From NCBI RefSeq assembly GCF_001540865.1, contig NC_033621.1, forward strand, positions 11,450,393 through 11,514,392: DNA of 64,000 bases, read 5' to 3'. This stretch comes from Ananas comosus. Lineage: Eukaryota > Streptophyta > Magnoliopsida > Poales > Bromeliaceae. Of this stretch, positions 58,779 to 64,000 are shown in pieces. A program made the translations under genes and the position numbers. The number at the start of each line of letters is the position of its first letter. The first letter of the stretch is position 1. The notes beneath the pieces are model-generated. The model was not told the DNA's origin, did no database searches, and worked only from the letters and a program-made list of their open reading frames with translations.

Positions 58779-61700
58779 ATGGCGAGCGACGACGATCCCG
58801 CCTCGTCGAGCGATCTCGAAGCGTCGGCATCGGCGGCGGCGGCGGCGGCGGCGGCGGNCTTTAGTACAAAAATGGTGGTCTCTATACATATACGGGTACA
58901 ACTCTCGACCTCTCACAAAATAAAGTAACGAGAGGTAGACCACCTATCAAATCGTTCTCGAAGGAAGCTAGCTCGAAACAACTCCCTTCCCGCGGTCCCT
59001 AGCCTCTCCCGGCATGGAAGGCTCTGAAAAATATCGAGAAAAGAGGGCGTGAGAACTATAATTTATAGTTTCCAGTGGGCAATTACTGACCTCAGCTCAA
59101 GCTCCACTAGGCCCCCAAAGAGAAGGGTAAGTAACGACAATACTAATAAGCAATAAATAGCGAGTATAAGAACTACTGAAAGAAAGTATAAATGAAATGC
59201 TATACTACTATGTCTCAAGTAAGTATGATGTCAAAGTATAGAACATCTACTCTATCATGATAAGTATGTCAAAAGCATGACTATTAAGCTCCAATCATAA
59301 CCGACAAGTAAGCATCTCGATGCAGTATGTCAATACATAGGGAATAAGCTCTATTAAGCAACCAAGTATACTACAATGCAATAAATGAAACAAGCAAGTA
59401 TACCCAATGTCCCAAAGCTATGTCGTGAGCATGTCAAAGTAATCCAACTACTAAGTCTATCTAGTAGTGATCATTCATTCTCAACACCGTGTCGATTTCC
59501 ATTTCCAATTAAGAACCTACCAAAGGTAGTCCAGCTTGTACCGCGTAAATGCCTGTGGTAGCACAACATCCCTACTCTTGGAATGTGTCTGTCCCACTCG
59601 ACCCGGTAGGCTTCTCAATACCGCACGAGCGAACATAGGTCGCGTAGGCTAACTCCGGAGTGCCGACTTGTAGGGAGCGACCCTCACAAGCATGTGCGAA
59701 TGAGCACAAATGGCAAGCAAGTATAGTCCAAGTCTCAAGTATCCAATCCTCATGTCTCTAACATGGTATAGTCACTAGCATCCCGAATATCTAATTTAAG
59801 TCACAATGTGAAGTTTCAACATTTGCTACGCCTAGTGCCCCTTGATGACACTTAGACAATTTAATGTTCAACATGTTTCCAATCCCTCAATGGCCCTATT
59901 CACTAGGTTCAACCATTTCCCGAGCTCAATGCCGCTTGATGACATTAGCCCTCTAAGTCACATAATAACCAAGTTCGGTGCCTCTATATGGCAATTTTGT
60001 TATCTTTCATGTCTCAATTAAACTTAAGTTTAAATGCATGTATCAAGACTCCTTTACACAATAGAAACATGAAACGAAGTCTCATATAGAACGCTAATAC
60101 AACCCTATGTCTCTGAAGCAACTCTCCACTACATAGAGGTCCAAAATTTCATCACATGTAACATAGGCATTTTAAGCGTTCTAAAAATCATAATAAATAT
60201 ATCTAACATGGAAATGCATGAATAAACATTGAACGAAGCATAAACCACGTGTTATGAGAATTTCTCATACTATAGGCTAGGTCAAACCCACCAAAATCGA
60301 AGCCTTCGTTTCGCCGAACGGAGGTATCCACTAGCTTCCTAGCACCCTAGGAACATCAAAAATGGTGTTACCCAAATGAAACGAAGAGCAAAAAGCTTAA
60401 TCATTAACCTAGAAGCAAAAGGGCCAAAACTCACCTCAAGAGAAGAAATCTCTTCCAAAACTCCAAAAGAGAGCTAGAACCCTTCTAATCCAAGCTCAAA
60501 GGAGGTTCTAAACCAAAGAATCTAGCTCCAAAAGCCCTAGATTCGAAATGCCCCAAACAAACCCTAAGTTCACAATCTAGGATTTCATCTAAGAAAAACT
60601 CTCAAAAACCAAATCTAGAGAGAGAGAAGGGGTTACTAACCTCTTAGAAGCTTCAACCAAGGTTCAAAGTCCTCTATCAACCAAGATCTTCCCTCAACCA
60701 AGCCTCAAATCCAAGCTTCAAGCTTCATCCATGGTGGAAATGGCACCAAAGGGCAAAAGAGAGGAAAAATCCATCAAAAACCATGCAAAAATGGAGATCA
60801 AATCCAAAGAGATGGTGTAGGGAGCTCCCTTACCTAGTTCTCCACTCTTCTCAGCTCAGGGGAGGGCCCTAGGGGCGTGGGTGCTGATATAAGAAGGCAA
60901 CAATGCAAAAACACCCCTGCAGAATCACACAGCATGAAATCAGCCTCCTTGTACCGGTACACGGGCCCCTGTACCGGTACAAGACCCACGAAAAACCCAA
61001 CCCGAGACTCGGGTTGCGGGGTTCAGCGGCACTGTACCGGTACAAGCCCGGTGGCTATACCGGTACAACCATTAACCTTGTACCGGTACAGCCATCAGCC
61101 TGTACCGGTACACAGCCTCCAAGAAAGCAATCCGAGAGTTAACCAAAAATCTATTTTTTTTTCGAATTTTTGTACTAGGCTTTAAACCCCACTTCTCGGG
61201 ATACGAGCCATAGGTCGGAACACTGTCAACGACCCACCAGAAAGTCTGGAATTGCTCAGCACACAACCAACCACTCGAACCTCACAATTTGCAAAGGTCC
61301 AGTATGTTACATTCACCCCTCCTAAAAAGGAGTTTCGTCCGCGAAACTCAAAAGCAAAGTACCTCAAGCATCCATCTGAAAAAGATGGGGATAGCGCTCC
61401 CTCAGTGCGCTCTCCAGCTCCCAAGTGGCCTCATGCTCGTCGTGGTTGCTCCAAAGCACCTTTACATAGGAGATTTTCTGGTTCCGCAGTCTTTTCACCT
61501 CGCGAGCCAAAATCCTCAACGGCTGCTCCTCGAAGCTCAAATCATCCCTCAGCTCCACAGGCGTAGCGTCCAACACGTGAGCCGGATCATGGGTGTACTT
61601 CCGAAGAACCGATATATGGAAAATGTTGTGTACACCCGATAGGTTCGGCGGTAGAGCAAGTCTATACGCTACCGGGCCTACACGCTCCAAAACCTCATAC

Positions 61701-64000
61701 GGTCCAATGTATCGGAGGCTCAACTTATCCCAGATTTCAAACCTTCTAATCCCTCAAGTCGGCGAGACTTTCAAGAACACGTGGTCCCCAACCTGAAACT
61801 CCAAGTCTCGTCGACGCCGATCAGTATAACTCCTCTGCCTACTCTGGGCAATCAACAGTCGCTCCCGAGCAATGCGAACCTTGTCTTCTGCTTCCTGGAG
61901 CACATCTGGGCCTAAAGCCAATCTCTCGCCAACTTCACTCCAATGAAGTGGCGATCTACACTTTTGTCCATAGAGTACCTCGAACGGTGCCATCTTGATG
62001 CTTACTTGATAACTATTGTTATAAGCAATCTCTGTCATCGGTAGATGCTGCAACCATCCTCCCTGAAAGTCAATCACGCAAGCTCAAAGCATGTCCTCGA
62101 CAGTCTGTATAGTACGCTCCGACTACCCATCACTTTGGGGATGGAAAGCAGTGCTAAAGTCCAAGCGTGTACCCAGAGTATCCTGTAAGCTCCTTCAAAA
62201 GTGGGATACAAAACGGGGATCTCGATCTGACACTACAGAAGTAGGTACCCCATACAATCGCACAATCTCATCCAAATAAACCTGTGCGAGTCTCTCACCA
62301 GTCCAAGTAGTGTGGATAGGTATGAAATTTGCCGATTTCGTCAATCTATCCACGATCACCCAAATAGCATTATGCCCGGCCTGTGAGCGGGACAATCCCA
62401 TCACAAAGTCCATGGTGATCTTCTCTCACTTCCACACTGGAATCGGTAGGCTCTGCAACTTTCCCGCAGGAACTCGGTGCTCAGCCTTCACCTGTTGGCA
62501 AGTTAGACATCTAGCAACAAACTCACCAACATCCTTTTTCATCCCGGGCCACCAATAAAGTAATTTCAAATCCTTGGACATCTTGGTGCCTCCCGGATGT
62601 ATNCGGCGGCGGCGGAGGAGGAAGAGGAAGAGGAAGAGGAAGAGGAAGATGCCGCGGCGGAGGAGGAGGAATCGGAGACGGCGGAGGAGGCGGAGTACTA
62701 CTTTAGCGATAATGACGACGCGGCGGAGGAGACGGTGCTCGACGTCCTCGCGGACGGGGGCGAGGAGGAGTGCCACTGGTCCGTGTCATCGGTCCGTGTT
62801 CGTCCCCGCCCCTCGATTTCCCGTTCGCCGATCTTGTTTTCGCCCTAAGTTTTCGAGTTTAATTTGATCCCTTTTGCCCGGGACCTGATTTTGCCCTAAT
62901 TTTGATCGCAGGTTATCACCAAAGAGTCCCTTTTGGCCGCGCAGGTAACTTAATGCAGCACTTTATTGTACGAATTGGTGTGTTTGGTGTGTGTCATTAG
63001 GTTTAAATTTGGTAAATTTTGGTGTTCCTTTGGGTTTCCTGTAGAGGGAGGATCTGAGGAAGGTGATGGAGTTGCTTGCTCTTCGAGAGCAGCATGCTCG
63101 GACGCTGTTGATCCATTACCGGTGGGACGTGGAACGGATTTTTGAGTTGCTGGAAGTGAAGGGGAGAGAGAGGTTGTTCTTGGAGGCCGGAGTGTCCGCT
63201 ATCGAGAATAAAGGTCGCGTCTTGTCAAGTTCGCCATGCCCCATCACTTGTAATGTATGCTTCGATGAGGTTCCTCCTAGTAGGGTCAGTGAGATGGACT
63301 GTGGCCATTGCTTTTGCAATGAATGTAAGCCCTTTTCGCTGTTAAAAATCAAACTTTTCCGAGACCTGCTGCAAGAAATTCTCTCTCTCTCTCTGGATAT
63401 CAATTAATTCCGCATTATATGCTCATTACTTAGCATTTAGCTGTGAACCTAGTTTGATTCGTGTTTGCCTGTTAAATAATCAGTTATGGAATGCTCTTAC
63501 TGTCGACCTAATGCCTAATTTCACTTTCCTCCAATTAATGGGAATCCTGTGGTTTGCTCGTTTCCGGTGTTACTATAGTTTGTCATTGTTACAAACAATA
63601 GGTGGAACGATTAAACAAATAATGGAGATGGATAACTTCTTAAAAATGAAGGTGCATATGTCCCATTGCAGTGTTGTAAGTGCGGCAAAAATGTAAGATC
63701 CTATAGTTGGTTAAGCAGAAACATACAAAGGAACTAATATGAAAAACTTAGATGGCTTTTAAAACCTACGTATATTTATTTAGGTAATTATAATTGAACA
63801 AAGTTCCTTGCGATAGTTCCAGCAAGTTAATATAATTAAATTATCCTAATTAGGCTAAAATGTTCATGTCAAGTGTTTTAAGCAGCTATCCATCTCTATT
63901 TTGTGTTCAACTTGCATTTTCTTGTACTACTTGGCAAATGCATGACTTGGCCTTGTACTGGTCATGCGGACGTAGATCACTAGCGGATGCAATCTATGCA
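58779..64000 (+). CDS. Ariadne (ARI1/2-type) RBR E3 ubiquitin ligase, 5' part, split by inserted contig
   Basis: Exon 1 begins [14 protein letters not shown] at 58779, breaks at the N (58858) in a GCG run, and resumes after 62603 in the same run with an Asp/Glu-rich acidic stretch, EYYFSDND and CHWSVSS. Exon 2 (62912-62944) codes [11 protein letters not shown]. Exon 3 (63045-63324) codes [30 protein letters not shown], then [10 protein letters not shown] and [10 protein letters not shown], the start of RING1. Splice sites and phases all fit. The RING1 remainder, IBR, RING2 and Ariadne domains lie beyond the window. In plants ARI proteins pass ubiquitin from E2 through a RING2 cysteine. This copy has no frame break outside the inserted piece. 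Confidence 0.85.
58859..62602 (-). mobile_element. Ty3/gypsy chromovirus fragment (integrase, chromodomain, partial LTR)
   Basis: Read on the minus strand: the end of the H2C2 zinc-binding domain (about 62430-62600, [21 protein letters not shown]), the integrase core (62195-62413 with [11 protein letters not shown] and VSDRDPRF, then 61754-62077 with [11 protein letters not shown] and FEVLYG), a C-terminal SH3-like part and a chromodomain (61364-61723, VKVLWSNH...ATWE). A purine tract (about 61312-61323) precedes the LTR starting TGTAACATAC at 61311. A frameshift near 62080-62195 splits the integrase. Gag, protease and RT are absent, and the LTR stops before its end at the N. Neither border is a natural element end, and there is no target duplication. 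Confidence 0.85.
60949..61113. repeat. Cluster of TGTACCGGTACA palindromes in the LTR
   Basis: The 12-bp perfect palindrome occurs at 60950, 60970, 61033, 61079 and 61101, with an imperfect sixth near 61056 (TATACCGGTACA). All lie in the first 360 bp of the chromovirus LTR, in the U3-like part. Confidence 0.9.

Larger units (their letters stand above)
57586..64000 (+). repeat. Inverted duplication, right arm (interrupted)
   Basis: 57586-58857 and 62604-64000 match the left arm (47978-50606) in reverse. Between them lies a 3744-bp retroelement piece bounded by single Ns (58858, 62603). Without that piece the arm is continuous and about as long as the left arm. Confidence 0.85.

Noticed and set aside
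63454..63696. Further ARI exon near the window end
   Set aside because: The 80-codon frame lacks the Cys/His pattern of the rest of RING1 or the IBR. It lies in an intron conserved with the left arm, and the next exon is probably beyond the window.

Overview
The window is nuclear DNA of a flowering plant, most likely a commelinid monocot. Reasons: plant-specific genes with introns, one very GC-rich transcription-factor gene beside AT-rich genes, dense TA/GA/CT microsatellites, many MITEs, a Cassandra-type 5S-bearing TRIM, a Ty3/gypsy chromovirus and a MIR171 locus. The overall style resembles pineapple (Ananas), but that is a guess. Genes are sparse: three protein-coding loci (one present as two inverted copies) and one microRNA gene. 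The rest is repeats.

Layout. 1-21 kb: no host gene. It is a nest of MULE-, CACTA-, hAT- and Tourist-like MITEs, tRNA-derived SINEs, a TIR element carrying a broken piece of a 3-ketoacyl-CoA reductase gene (6.4-7.6 kb), a 2.8 kb foldback element (12.6-15.4 kb) and a 5S-containing solo LTR with a clean 5-bp target duplication (19.0 kb). 21.8-31.5 kb: a BEL1-like TALE homeodomain gene with four coding exons, a 752-aa product, a GC-AG first coding intron and a likely 5'-UTR intron. 36.0-39.9 kb: TIC62, with 13 exons. Its C-terminal FNR-binding repeats are each cut by an intron at the same point and phase. 43.7 kb: a MIR171 hairpin. 48.0-64.0 kb: a large inverted duplication containing the 5' part of an ARI1/ARI2-type Ariadne RBR E3 ligase gene. 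The left copy carries many 1-base indels. The right copy reads cleanly, except that its first exon is split by a 3.7 kb fragment of a chromovirus bounded by single Ns.

The genes are independent plant loci, not an operon or a pathway. BLH proteins pair with KNOX proteins in meristems, miR171 targets HAM/SCL6 GRAS factors, TIC62 tethers ferredoxin-NADP reductase in plastids, and ARI is a ubiquitin ligase.

Assembly caveat. Ten single-N joins (3550, 7254, 12434, 13421, 20208, 30765, 32028, 44773, 58858, 62603) and a 25-N gap (55762-55786) matter for interpretation. At 7254 the N is flanked by an exact 68-bp duplication, which suggests unmerged contig ends. Several of the oddest structures here may therefore be scaffolding effects. 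I found no convincing new biological system. The best leads are the inverted ARI duplication, the element-captured KCR fragment, the exon-modular TIC62 repeats and the GC-AG intron.
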